Origin: Methylomicrobium lacus LW14
GTDB lineage: Bacteria; Pseudomonadota; Gammaproteobacteria; Methylococcales; Methylomonadaceae
Length of the DNA stretch: 64,000 nucleotides
Assembly (NCBI RefSeq): GCF_000527095.1
Contig: NZ_AZUN01000001.1
Span: forward strand, 806,001-870,000
Direction of reading: 5' to 3'
Made by a program: the position numbers and the translations under genes. Position 1 is the first letter of the stretch. The number at the start of each line of letters is the position of its first letter. Positions 28,142-35,548 of the stretch are shown here, in pieces. The notes below the pieces were generated by a model that made no database searches, had not been told where the DNA came from, and worked only from the letters and a program-made list of their open reading frames with translations.

Positions 28142-30091
28142 TCAAAAATCGGACAACGTTTTCGGCGGCAGCGCGGCCCGCAGCGCATTCAAAATCGCGA
28201 GCACATCGATCAGTTCCTGGGCCAGGGCGCCGGCGACAGGGGTCAGATAACCCATGCCCGCCGCGCCCATGCCGACCACACTCAGCGCCATGCCGCCGAT
28301 CGCGCTTTGCAGGGCGATCTTGCGCATTCTTTCGCCGATATGGAACAGTTCGTCGACTTTCTGCAGTGAACTGTCCATGATCACCGCATCGGCCGCTTCG
28401 CCGGTGATGTCGCTGTTCTGACCGAAGGCGATGCCGATCGTCGCGGCGGTCAACGCCGGCGCGTCATTGATGCCGTCGCCGAGAAAGACCGTTTTGGCTT
28501 TCCGCGTTTCGGCCCTGACCAGCGCCAGTTTCTGTTCTGGGCTTTGGCTGAAGTGGACTTGTTCGATGCCGACCTGTTCGGCCAGATAGCGGACTTCGGA
28601 TTCCCTATCGCCCGACACCAGCATCACCCGGTCGAACAAATGGCTCGGCTGTAAATGATTGATGAACGAAGAACTGTCCGCGCGCACTTCATCGCGAAAT
28701 TGCAGCGTCGCCGCATACTGGCCGTCGATCAGGGCGATGCATTCCAGGCCGCCGCCGACCTTGGGCAGGCGCGCGAGCACTTCCGGAAGTTGTTCGGCAA
28801 CGGCATGACGGCTGGTGATCGCGATTTTTTTGCCGGCGATGAGGCCCGAAATGCCTTGCCCTGGCAGTTCGGCAATCTCGGCAACCGGCAGCAAGGGCAA
28901 TGCGGCCTTCTCGGCCGCCTTCAGAATCGCTCCTGAAAGGGGATGCTTCGAATAGCGTTCCAGGCTTGCAATCAGCGTCAGTATCTTGGCTTCGTCGAGT
29001 TCTGCTGCGGTCTTGATCGCGATCAGGGAGGGACGCCCATAGGTCAAGGTGCCGGTCTTGTCGAAAATGGCGGTTCGGCACAGGCCGAGCGTTTCCAGGA
29101 TGGCCGGGTTCTTGATGATGATCTCGCGCTGCGCGGCCAGCGAGATCGAACTGATGATCGTGACCGGAATGCCGATCAATAAAGGGCAGGGCGTTGCGAT
29201 CACCAGCACGGCCAGGAAGCGCACGACATCGCCGCTGCCGTACCAGGCAACAGTCGCGATCGCGAGCGCGAGCGGCGCGTACAGGGCGCCGAGTTGGTCG
29301 CCGAGCCTGCGGATTTTCGGGCGGTAGCGTTCGGACGAGCGCATCACTTCCATGATCTTTGCATAGCGGGAATCCGCCGCGACTTTATCCGCGTGAATCG
29401 TCAGTGCGGCGTTGCCGTTGATCGCGCCGGACAACACCTGGGAGCCGGCGGTTTTCGACATCAGATAGGGTTCGCCGGTCAGATAGGACTCGTCCATCGT
29501 GCTTGCGCCTTCGAGCACGGTGCCGTCAACCGGGCATATCTCGTGCGGCAGGATCAGCAGCGTATCGCCGATGCGGATTTTGTCGGCCGCGATATCGGTC
29601 AGTGTGTCGCCGGTCTTTTTATGCGCGATCGAGGGCATCCGCTTGGCCAGGGCTTCGAGCACCGAAGACGCCTTGCGCAGCGCATAAGTTTCGAGCACCG
29701 CGCCGCCCGACAGCATCAATACGACCAGGCTGCCGGCCAGCCATTCGTCCAGCCATACCGCGGTCACGATCGAAATTCCGGCCAACAGATCGGCGCCCAG
29801 ATCGCCGTGCAGCAGTTTCACGAGCAGGCGGGAGAGCAAGGGCAGTCCGCCTAAAACCAGCACCGCGAGCAGCGGCAATTGCGCGAGCGCAAAGGTGAAA
29901 GCGAAACTTTGCTCGAACAACGGCGCCGCGTCCGGTCCGAACGCGGCCGAGAGCGACAGGCGATAGGTCTGGCTGCCGATCGCGAGTCCGTAGCGGAGCG
30001 GCAGATAAGCGCCGATGCCGGCCAGGCTCAGCAAGGCAATCCAGTGTTCGACGCTGAGCGTGGAAGATTTTACGGGTGATGAATTCGGCAT
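28142..30091 (-). CDS. Heavy-metal P1B-type ATPase, TPC type, no metal-binding domain
   Basis: A 649-residue inner-membrane cation pump. Signatures are the actuator LTGEP, phosphorylation Asp344 in DKTGTLTYG, the P1B-specific HP dipeptide in SKHPLSGAI, and GDGINDAPAL. The ion-site helix reads IATPCPLLIGIP, so the motif is TPC (300-302) rather than CPC. No N-terminal HMA or Cys-rich domain and no C-terminal hemerythrin-type domain are seen. The metal is uncertain: the motif argues against classical Cu(I) CopA. I start at ATG 30091 (MPNSSPVKS); upstream in-frame codons lie in the divergent promoter region. Confidence 0.88.
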   Translation of the reverse strand: MPNSSPVKSSTLSVEHWIALLSLAGIGAYLPLRYGLAIGSQTYRLSLSAAFGPDAAPLFEQSFAFTFALAQLPLLAVLVLGGLPLLSRLLVKLLHGDLGADLLAGISIVTAVWLDEWLAGSLVVLMLSGGAVLETYALRKASSVLEALAKRMPSIAHKKTGDTLTDIAADKIRIGDTLLILPHEICPVDGTVLEGASTMDESYLTGEPYLMSKTAGSQVLSGAINGNAALTIHADKVAADSRYAKIMEVMRSSERYRPKIRRLGDQLGALYAPLALAIATVAWYGSGDVVRFLAVLVIATPCPLLIGIPVTIISSISLAAQREIIIKNPAILETLGLCRTAIFDKTGTLTYGRPSLIAIKTAAELDEAKILTLIASLERYSKHPLSGAILKAAEKAALPLLPVAEIAELPGQGISGLIAGKKIAITSRHAVAEQLPEVLARLPKVGGGLECIALIDGQYAATLQFRDEVRADSSSFINHLQPSHLFDRVMLVSGDRESEVRYLAEQVGIEQVHFSQSPEQKLALVRAETRKAKTVFLGDGINDAPALTAATIGIAFGQNSDITGEAADAVIMDSSLQKVDELFHIGERMRKIALQSAIGGMALSVVGMGAAGMGYLTPVAGALAQELIDVLAILNALRAALPPKTLSDF

Positions 30092-30183
30092 CGGTTTTCG
30101 AAAGTTTGCAAAAAGGCGTGGATGGCGTGAGTCTATCGGATGCGGTGATAATGTTGCGTATCCGGGTTTTGACGAATATTGGT

Positions 30184-30189
30184 TATAAT
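30184..30189 (+). promoter_or_regulatory. Possible -10 box upstream of the 30294 gene
   Basis: A perfect TATAAT. A TTGACG lies only nine bases upstream, too close for a standard sigma-70 pair. A transcript starting near 30196 would run straight into the terminator at 30209-30239. Confidence 0.35.
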
Positions 30190-30208
30190 TTGCGCAGCTT
30201 TTTGCTGA

Positions 30209-30239
30209 ACCGCAAACCGCGGTATTGCGGTTTTCTTTT
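30209..30239 (+). terminator. Rho-independent terminator-like hairpin in the leader of the 30294 gene
   Basis: AACCGCAA pairs perfectly with TTGCGGTT around a nine-base loop and is followed by TTCTTTTT. A small CAGC/GCTG hairpin (30195-30207) precedes it. An alternative, mutually exclusive pairing exists: GCGGTATTGC (30219-30228) with GCAATACCGC (30241-30250). It lies between two divergent genes, so it does not end a known upstream gene. Confidence 0.55.
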
Positions 30240-30293
30240 TGCAATACCGCATCAGATTGATAATTATAATAAATTTATTATTAGGTAGGGAAT

Positions 30294-30761
30294 ATGCGTC
30301 AACTCTTCATGACTTCATTGTTGGCCGCGGCCGCGTTCGTTTCGTTTTCGGCGCATGCCGAATTGCTCGGCAAAGAGGGTTTGCCGGCCCCGGTCGCCGA
30401 CCAATTGTATAAGAAACATCCGAATGCGGCGAACATCAGCGCGCTGGCCAAAAAACATTTCAATCAGGACCTGTACGAAATCCATTTCAAGGACGGTGAG
30501 GAATCCTTGGTCGAATACTACCGCAAGAATGGCCATTTTTTCGTCAGTGCGCCGGTGATCGATCCCTCGGGCGTGTTGCCGCCGGGAACCCTGGATAATC
30601 TGAAGGCCGAGTTTCCGAATCACGAAATCAAGCAAGCGCTGCAGATTGTGAATCCGAACGGGGCGGGCGAGGAGTTCGATTTTACGCTCGATGTTCCCGG
30701 CAGCCATTGGTCCGTGTCCGTCGACAGTGAAGGCAAGATTACCGACAAAGAACAATATTGA
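30294..30761 (+). CDS. Periplasmic PepSY-like protein
   Basis: A 155-residue exported protein with a signal peptide (cleavage near residue 22, SAHA). The mature part has two similar alpha/beta halves: LPAPVADQLYKKHPNAANIS with YEIHFKDGEESLVEYYRKNG, and then LDNLKAEFPNHEIKQALQIV with WSVSVDSEGKI. That layout resembles PepSY-like or BLIP-like folds. The function is unknown. TAGGTAGGG upstream serves as ribosome site. The leader carries a terminator-like hairpin. Confidence 0.65.
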   Translation: MRQLFMTSLLAAAAFVSFSAHAELLGKEGLPAPVADQLYKKHPNAANISALAKKHFNQDLYEIHFKDGEESLVEYYRKNGHFFVSAPVIDPSGVLPPGTLDNLKAEFPNHEIKQALQIVNPNGAGEEFDFTLDVPGSHWSVSVDSEGKITDKEQY

Positions 30762-30771
30762 TTTCAATGCG

Positions 30772-30799
30772 GCGTTCCCGCGCTTCGACGTGGGAGCGC
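30772..30799. repeat. Palindromic GTTCCC-type repeat between convergent genes
   Basis: GCGTTCCCG and a mirrored GTGGGAGCGC form an imperfect stem around CGCTTCGA. Similar GTTCCCACG...GTGGGAAC elements are dispersed in many gammaproteobacteria. A decayed copy is seen near 39317. It may act as a bidirectional terminator for the gene at 30294 and rpiA. Confidence 0.45.
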
Positions 30800-30813
30800 T
30801 GATTACGGGACGA

Positions 30814-31491
30814 TCAGGCGATCTGCTCTTCGACCCGTCCCGCCTTGGCGCAGAACACCGCACTCGCCAGATGGCTGAAAATGCCGTGTTCTACAACGCC
30901 CGGAATGCCGTTCAATACCGTATCCAGCGTGTGACTGTCGAACGCTTCCGCAAACGCCGTATCCAGCACCAGACTGCCGTGTGAAGTCACCACCAGACCG
31001 TCCTTGTTCGCGGTTTGCCGCAGTTCCGCCTTGCCGCCGATCGCGGCGAGACTTTCCTTGACCAGTTGCCAGGCAAACGGGATCACTTCGACCGGAATAG
31101 CATAACGTTCGCCGATCCGGCCGACGCGCTTGCCGGGATCGATCAACACCCAGAATTCCCGGCTTGCGCCGGCCAGCAGCTTTTCGCGCACCAGATCGAA
31201 GCCGCGGCCTTTCAATAAGGTCATGTCGGGCGCGACTTCATCGGCGCCGTCCACATACACGTCGAGGCCGGTCAGTTGTTCGACCGCGAGTAACGGCAGG
31301 CCGAGCTCGCGCGCCTTGATCGCGCTGACCACCGAACTGGAGACCGTTTGCACCTTTAAGCCTTCCTGATGATGGCGCCGGGCGAGCGCCTCGATGAAAC
31401 AATTCGCGGTCGAGCCGGTGCCGAGGCCGACGATCATCCCGTTTTCGATTTTCCGCGCGGCATGCTGTGCGACTAATTCTTTGTCGTTCAT
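30814..31491 (-). CDS. rpiA: Ribose-5-phosphate isomerase A
   Basis: A 225-residue enzyme interconverting ribulose 5-phosphate and ribose 5-phosphate in the pentose phosphate pathway. The N-terminal GLGTGSTANCFIE binds substrate phosphate. DVYVDGADEV gives Asp81 and Asp84; Lys94 and catalytic Glu103 are present at the same numbers as in the E. coli enzyme. The usual KGGGGAL stretch reads KGRGFDL, a conservative variant. The ATG at 31491 is the only sensible start. Confidence 0.96.
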   Translation of the reverse strand: MNDKELVAQHAARKIENGMIVGLGTGSTANCFIEALARRHHQEGLKVQTVSSSVVSAIKARELGLPLLAVEQLTGLDVYVDGADEVAPDMTLLKGRGFDLVREKLLAGASREFWVLIDPGKRVGRIGERYAIPVEVIPFAWQLVKESLAAIGGKAELRQTANKDGLVVTSHGSLVLDTAFAEAFDSHTLDTVLNGIPGVVEHGIFSHLASAVFCAKAGRVEEQIA

Positions 31492-31517
31492 GTTTGTCTC
31501 CGGTCAGTCTATGGGGG

Positions 31518-31676
31518 TCAGCCGAACGTCGAGCCGTTCCAGCCCCAAAATTCGGCCGGCACATAGCGCTCGGGCTTGCCGGTTTTCTTCGCCACTAATT
31601 GCGGCAGTTGGCTCAGCAGTGGCGGCGCTTGTGCGTCACAGATCGCGCGGTTCGTGTTCAGTTTCAGATAGGGCAT
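31518..31676 (-). pseudogene. Internally deleted MIF/phenylpyruvate-tautomerase-like gene
   Basis: A 52-residue frame. Residues 1-39 (MPYLKLNTNRAICDAQ..., ending GKPERYV) match the N-terminus of macrophage migration inhibitory factor-like tautomerases, including the catalytic Pro2. Residues 40-52 (PAEFWGWNGSTFG) match the conserved C-terminal tail (family WGWNGSTF). The approximately 60 residues between them are missing, and the join is in frame. The two ends flank similar short sequences, consistent with a deletion. The product would lack most of the fold. It lies 26 bases upstream of rpiA and may be co-transcribed with it. Confidence 0.7.
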
Positions 31677-31738
31677 GGCGTTTCAGGGACGGTGGGTGGA
31701 GGAGGTGTCGTCGATTATAATCGCGTCGCTCGGGTTTG

Positions 31739-32278
31739 TTAATCCGCTTCGCTGTCGATCGGGGTTTGGTCTTCATAAGCCTGCCAGGTTTTCAGTACCC
31801 GGTAGGCGACGCCTTCCGGCGTCGAGCAGGATTCGACCAGACAGAAAGCATCGGCCTGCCAGAGGAACGGTTCCAAGGTCAATGGCGGCAATTGGCTGGC
31901 CTTGCGGATCAAGGTCACATGCGCCTGATAAGGCCTGTCATCTGTCGTAATCTCCTGCGCCGCGGCGATCGTGTTCAGTTGTTCGACCAGCAATGCTACC
32001 GCTGAATCTTCCGGTTTGCCGGACAGGCAGATGATTCGGGGGCGGCGCCAATAGTGCAGCGCATCGAATCGGATCGAAATTTTCGCGAAACGGATCGCCG
32101 CGGCCGCTTCGACCAGTTTCGTTTCGGTCGCTTCATCGACGCTGCCCAGAAACACCAGCGTGATATGCAAATTGTCGGGGCGTACCGGGCGTCCGGCCTG
32201 TTTCAGCGCGGCGGCAACGGCCGTGCATCGGGTGCGGGTTTCCGGATCGGGCCATAGGGCAAAAAATAAGCGTTTCAT
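31739..32278 (-). CDS. thpR: RNA 2',3'-cyclic phosphodiesterase
   Basis: A 179-residue member of the 2H phosphoesterase (LigT/ThpR) family. Both catalytic HxTx motifs are present: HITL at residues 38-41 and HVTL at 120-123. It starts at ATG 32278 (MKRLFFALWP), the usual family N-terminus; the longer frame to 32437 would add non-conserved residues. It hydrolyses 2',3'-cyclic phosphate RNA ends in vitro; the cellular role is unclear. Confidence 0.9.
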   Translation of the reverse strand: MKRLFFALWPDPETRTRCTAVAAALKQAGRPVRPDNLHITLVFLGSVDEATETKLVEAAAAIRFAKISIRFDALHYWRRPRIICLSGKPEDSAVALLVEQLNTIAAAQEITTDDRPYQAHVTLIRKASQLPPLTLEPFLWQADAFCLVESCSTPEGVAYRVLKTWQAYEDQTPIDSEAD

Positions 32279-32490
32279 TCTCGTTATCTCCTGCGTTCTG
32301 TCAGGTTCCTGGATCACGGTCAGATCCTCTGCGAGTCGCCGCCTCGAAAAGCGCCATACTGAAGATACATTAACGGTCAGGACAAAGCCATTGCCTTTTG
32401 CTATGATGCTAGTGCAGTGCATTTTAAAATGCCGCAAGTTATCCGAACCGCGGCTGCCCAGTCAGTTTATTCGATTTCATAGGAGTCGTC

Positions 32491-33789
32491 ATGACAGGTC
32501 CATCTCTCGTCCCGCCGTCCGGCGGCAGTCAGATAAAGATGCGGAACGGCAAATTGCTCGTTCCGGACAATCCGATCATTCCCTACATCGAAGGCGACGG
32601 CACCGGTCCCGACATCTGGCGGGCGACCGTGCGCGTGCTCGATGCGGCGGTCGCGAGCGCCTATGGCGGTAAACGCAAGATTCACTGGCTCGAAATCTTC
32701 GCCGGCGAAAAAGCCTTCCGTCAGTTCGATACCTGGCTGCCGGACGCGACGGTCGAAGCCTGCCGCGATTATCTGGTCTCGATCAAGGGGCCATTGACCA
32801 CGCCGGTCGGCGGCGGCATCCGCTCGCTGAACGTCGCGCTCAGGCAATTGCTCGATCTGTATGTCTGTCTGCGGCCGGTGCGCTGGTTCAAGGGCGTGCC
32901 GTCGCCGGTCAAAAAACCGGAGTCGGTCGATATGGTGATCTTTCGCGAAAATACCGAAGACATTTACGCGGGGCTCGAATTCGAACAGGGCAGCGAGGAA
33001 AACCTGCGCTTCCTGGCCCTGCTGCAAGAACACTTTCCGAAGCAGTATGCGAAGATTCGCTTTCCCGCGACTTCCGGCATCGGCATCAAGCCGGTTTCGG
33101 AGGAGGGCACCGAACGCCTGCTGCGCGCCGCCATCGATTACGCCCTGGTCAATAATCGCAAGAGCGTGACGATCGTGCATAAAGGCAACATCATGAAGTT
33201 TACCGAAGGCGCGTTCCGCAACTGGGCCTATGCACTCGCCGAGCGGGAATATCCCGAGCAGACCTATACCTGGCTGCAATGGGAGAAAACCAAGGCCGCA
33301 AATGGCGAGGCGGCCGCGAACAAGGAGCAGGCCGAAGCCCTCGCGGCAGGCAGGATTCTGATCAAGGATGCGATCGCGGATATTACTCTGCAACAGGTGT
33401 TGACCCGCCCCGACGATTTCGACGTGATCGCGACCCTGAATCTGAACGGCGACTACCTGTCCGATGCCTTGGCCGCACAGGTCGGCGGCATCGGCATCGC
33501 GCCCGGCGGCAACATCAACTACCAAAACGGCGCCGCAGTTTTCGAGGCGACTCACGGCACCGCGCCGAAGTATGCGAATCTGGACAAGGTCAACCCCGGC
33601 TCATTGATCCTGTCAGGCGAGATGATGCTGCGCTATCTCGGCTGGACCGAGGCGGCCGACGCGGTGATCCGCGCGATGGATGCCGCGATCGCGAGTAAAC
33701 GGGTCACCTATGATTTCGCCCGCCTGATGGACGGGGCGACCGAAGTCAAATGCAGCGAATTTGCAGACGTGATGATTGCGAATTTGTAG
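32491..33789 (+). CDS. icd: Isocitrate dehydrogenase (NADP+)
   Basis: A 432-residue homodimeric TCA-cycle enzyme converting isocitrate to 2-oxoglutarate. The substrate loop GGGIRSLNVALRQ carries Ser112, equivalent to the AceK-phosphorylated serine of E. coli. YVCLRPVRWFKGVPSP, RENTEDIYAG, HKGNIMKFTEGAF and NLNGDYLSD are intact. A short alanine/glutamate-rich insertion (about 269-288) is typical of this longer form. AGGAG precedes the ATG by eight bases. No aceK is in the window. Confidence 0.97.
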   Translation: MTGPSLVPPSGGSQIKMRNGKLLVPDNPIIPYIEGDGTGPDIWRATVRVLDAAVASAYGGKRKIHWLEIFAGEKAFRQFDTWLPDATVEACRDYLVSIKGPLTTPVGGGIRSLNVALRQLLDLYVCLRPVRWFKGVPSPVKKPESVDMVIFRENTEDIYAGLEFEQGSEENLRFLALLQEHFPKQYAKIRFPATSGIGIKPVSEEGTERLLRAAIDYALVNNRKSVTIVHKGNIMKFTEGAFRNWAYALAEREYPEQTYTWLQWEKTKAANGEAAANKEQAEALAAGRILIKDAIADITLQQVLTRPDDFDVIATLNLNGDYLSDALAAQVGGIGIAPGGNINYQNGAAVFEATHGTAPKYANLDKVNPGSLILSGEMMLRYLGWTEAADAVIRAMDAAIASKRVTYDFARLMDGATEVKCSEFADVMIANL

Positions 33790-33951
33790 GATTTCGCAAG
33801 GTTATGGGGTTTCCTCCTCGTTCAATCGATAGCCCACGCCGGCTTCGTCAGCAGATAGCGGGGCTGAGCCGGATCGGATGCTCAGAGGGCTTTTGGGGCA
33901 AGGGCCATCAGTAATACGGCGGCTAACACCCCGTGATCACACTAAGGGGAA

Positions 33952-35121
33952 TCAAAACTGGATGACTGCGTCAATACCCAGCAGAACCTGGTCGGTCTGA
34001 TGCCCACCGTCGAATGGAGCGATTTGCGCCTCGCTCCAGTCGTAACGCACTTCAGGCCGGACCATCAACCAGTCCTTAGGTTTCCAGTTCAAGCCCGCCG
34101 TCAGTGCGTAATAGTTGGCGGCGCCTGCGGAATAGCGGACCCCGTCGTCATCCCTAAACCACTCTCCGCGTAAACCGGCGCCCAATTGAGCGTCAATGTC
34201 ATAGGTGAGGTATTGGGCGATGGAATACCAGTCGGCATTCTGCCCCTGAGCGATGGCATTTTGTTGGGTGCCCCGGTCGTGCTGCAGGACATAGTGCCAT
34301 TTACCGAGGTTTTGCTGGAGAATCGCCGAATAATACACCAGCTCAGAACTCTGATTTTGGTAGACATCGCCCTGCAACACCGAAAAGGAAACCGTGGTGC
34401 CGGTGTCGGCATTAGCCCAGGTCAGTCCGCTCATATGGCTCCAGGCGCCTAAATCCCGATCGAAATTATCTCCACCCGTCACCGCGCCGAGGTTTACGCT
34501 CCATTGGTCGTTGAGCGCATAGCTAAACAGCGCTCCGGTCGTGGTAAACGGCGAGGACTTGAAGCTGTAGGAATGAGAGGCAAAGAAATTCGGCGGCGAC
34601 GGTACCGACTCGTAGCCGATGAGACCGTAAAAATGTCCGAACTTTCCGCTCAGGCCGTTACCGATCGGCGCATAGACCTCGACATAAGCCTGCGGCAGGG
34701 CGATGTCATAAAAGCGCAGGTCGCGTTGGCTGATCAACCCCATGTCCCAATGGCCGGTCGCTTGTGTATATCGGGTATCCGTGCCGAACATGAAGTCGAA
34801 GCGTCCACCTACATCCCAGTTCGAGGCTTTGGTGACGGCTTTTTCGATAAACAGATTCAACTGATACAAATGAAACTCTGCGTTCCGGTCAGTCATGGAT
34901 ACCGGAGCGTTACTGCGGTCACTGGGATTGTTGGTGTTGTAGTTGATGCCAGCCGTCGCCCAACCGCCGATATTCACCCCATATTTTTGCAAACCGGCCC
35001 AGGTGGCGGCATCTTTGTCAGACAGTTCGGCAATCAACCCGGCAGGCGCGCCGTCTGCACTCGCTACAGGAACGCCCATCAAAACACCGCAAACACCGAA
35101 CAAGCATTGTCGTAGGCACAT
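33952..35121 (-). CDS. Outer-membrane beta-barrel (BBP2/porin-like) protein
   Basis: A 389-residue exported barrel. The signal peptide MCLRQCLFGVCGVLMGVPVASA is followed by YGVNIGGWATAGINYN, alternating amphipathic strands rich in Tyr, Trp and Gly, and a C-terminal Phe as required for BAM insertion. Features resemble the beta-barrel porin-2 group (for example PQAYVEVYAPIGNGLSGKFG). I choose ATG 35121, preceded by GAAGGAAG, over the upstream ATG at 35169 that lies inside the hairpin. The substrate is unknown. It is divergent from the SulP gene. Confidence 0.8.
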   Translation of the reverse strand: MCLRQCLFGVCGVLMGVPVASADGAPAGLIAELSDKDAATWAGLQKYGVNIGGWATAGINYNTNNPSDRSNAPVSMTDRNAEFHLYQLNLFIEKAVTKASNWDVGGRFDFMFGTDTRYTQATGHWDMGLISQRDLRFYDIALPQAYVEVYAPIGNGLSGKFGHFYGLIGYESVPSPPNFFASHSYSFKSSPFTTTGALFSYALNDQWSVNLGAVTGGDNFDRDLGAWSHMSGLTWANADTGTTVSFSVLQGDVYQNQSSELVYYSAILQQNLGKWHYVLQHDRGTQQNAIAQGQNADWYSIAQYLTYDIDAQLGAGLRGEWFRDDDGVRYSAGAANYYALTAGLNWKPKDWLMVRPEVRYDWSEAQIAPFDGGHQTDQVLLGIDAVIQF

Positions 35122-35152
35122 AAAAATTACAACTTCCTTCGGCCAGTAACGC

Positions 35153-35180
35153 ATGAAAAAGGCCTGCAATGCAGGCCTTT
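35153..35180 (-). terminator. Terminator-like hairpin in the leader of the barrel-protein gene
   Basis: On the minus strand a perfect 11-bp stem (AAAGGCCTGCA / TGCAGGCCTTT, one-base centre) runs into TTTTT, then the ribosome site and start codon of the barrel gene 32 bases later. It would stop incoming transcripts or act as an attenuator. Confidence 0.5.
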
Positions 35181-35286
35181 AATGATCCCTTCTTAATAAG
35201 GTCGATGCTTAGAAAGTAATATTTACTACTGTTTATTTCAGAGTAACGGTCTTAATCCCTTCTTGATCAGGTCCGCGCCTTCAAAG
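35179..35286. CRISPR. CRISPR-like remnant: two degenerate repeats and one 32-base spacer
   Basis: Two related 38-base units (35179-35216 and 35249-35286) share CCCTTCTT, AGGTC and a terminal AAAG and match at 26 of 38 positions when aligned without gaps. Their CCCTTCTT cores are exactly 70 bases apart, giving a 32-base spacer. Read on the minus strand, the second unit starts CTTTGAA and ends GGGATTAAGAC, a common form for CRISPR repeats. No third copy is seen at +70 or -70 and no cas gene is in the window. It could be a relic of a lost array or an unrelated tandem duplication. Confidence 0.35.
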
Positions 35287-35548
35287 ATAGTCAATAAATG
35301 CGATTGTGGGACGCTTTGCGCACAACTCTCGTGAAAATCCCGCTTCGGTAATTATTAACCGAAAAATGAGATTTGAGAAGCGTTAAAATGTTTCCTCAGT
35401 AAGCCTGTTTTTTTCGCCTCAGCAGGCTGAATGCGCCGGATGCTCATTTCATTACAGTAAGAAGTGGTAGAATTCCCGTATGGATTCTCTCCTCCTCGCC
35501 ACGCATGACTTGACGAGGGTTCCCCTAGTCACTCAACGAGGTTTATTG

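Larger units (their letters stand above)
35122..35548. other. Divergent intergenic region with hairpin and CRISPR-like repeats
   Basis: It contains a perfect 23-base palindrome (35158-35180), two degenerate 38-base repeats (35179-35216 and 35249-35286), a dyad at 35344-35363 (TTCGGT...ACCGAA) that may be an operator, and a weak AGCCTG/CAGGCT hairpin near 35404-35429. The real SulP start is at 35549. Confidence 0.5.

Noticed and set aside
30170..30189. TTGACG...TATAAT promoter
   Set aside because: The spacing is only nine bases, incompatible with a normal sigma-70 pair; only the -10 box is kept as a weak call.
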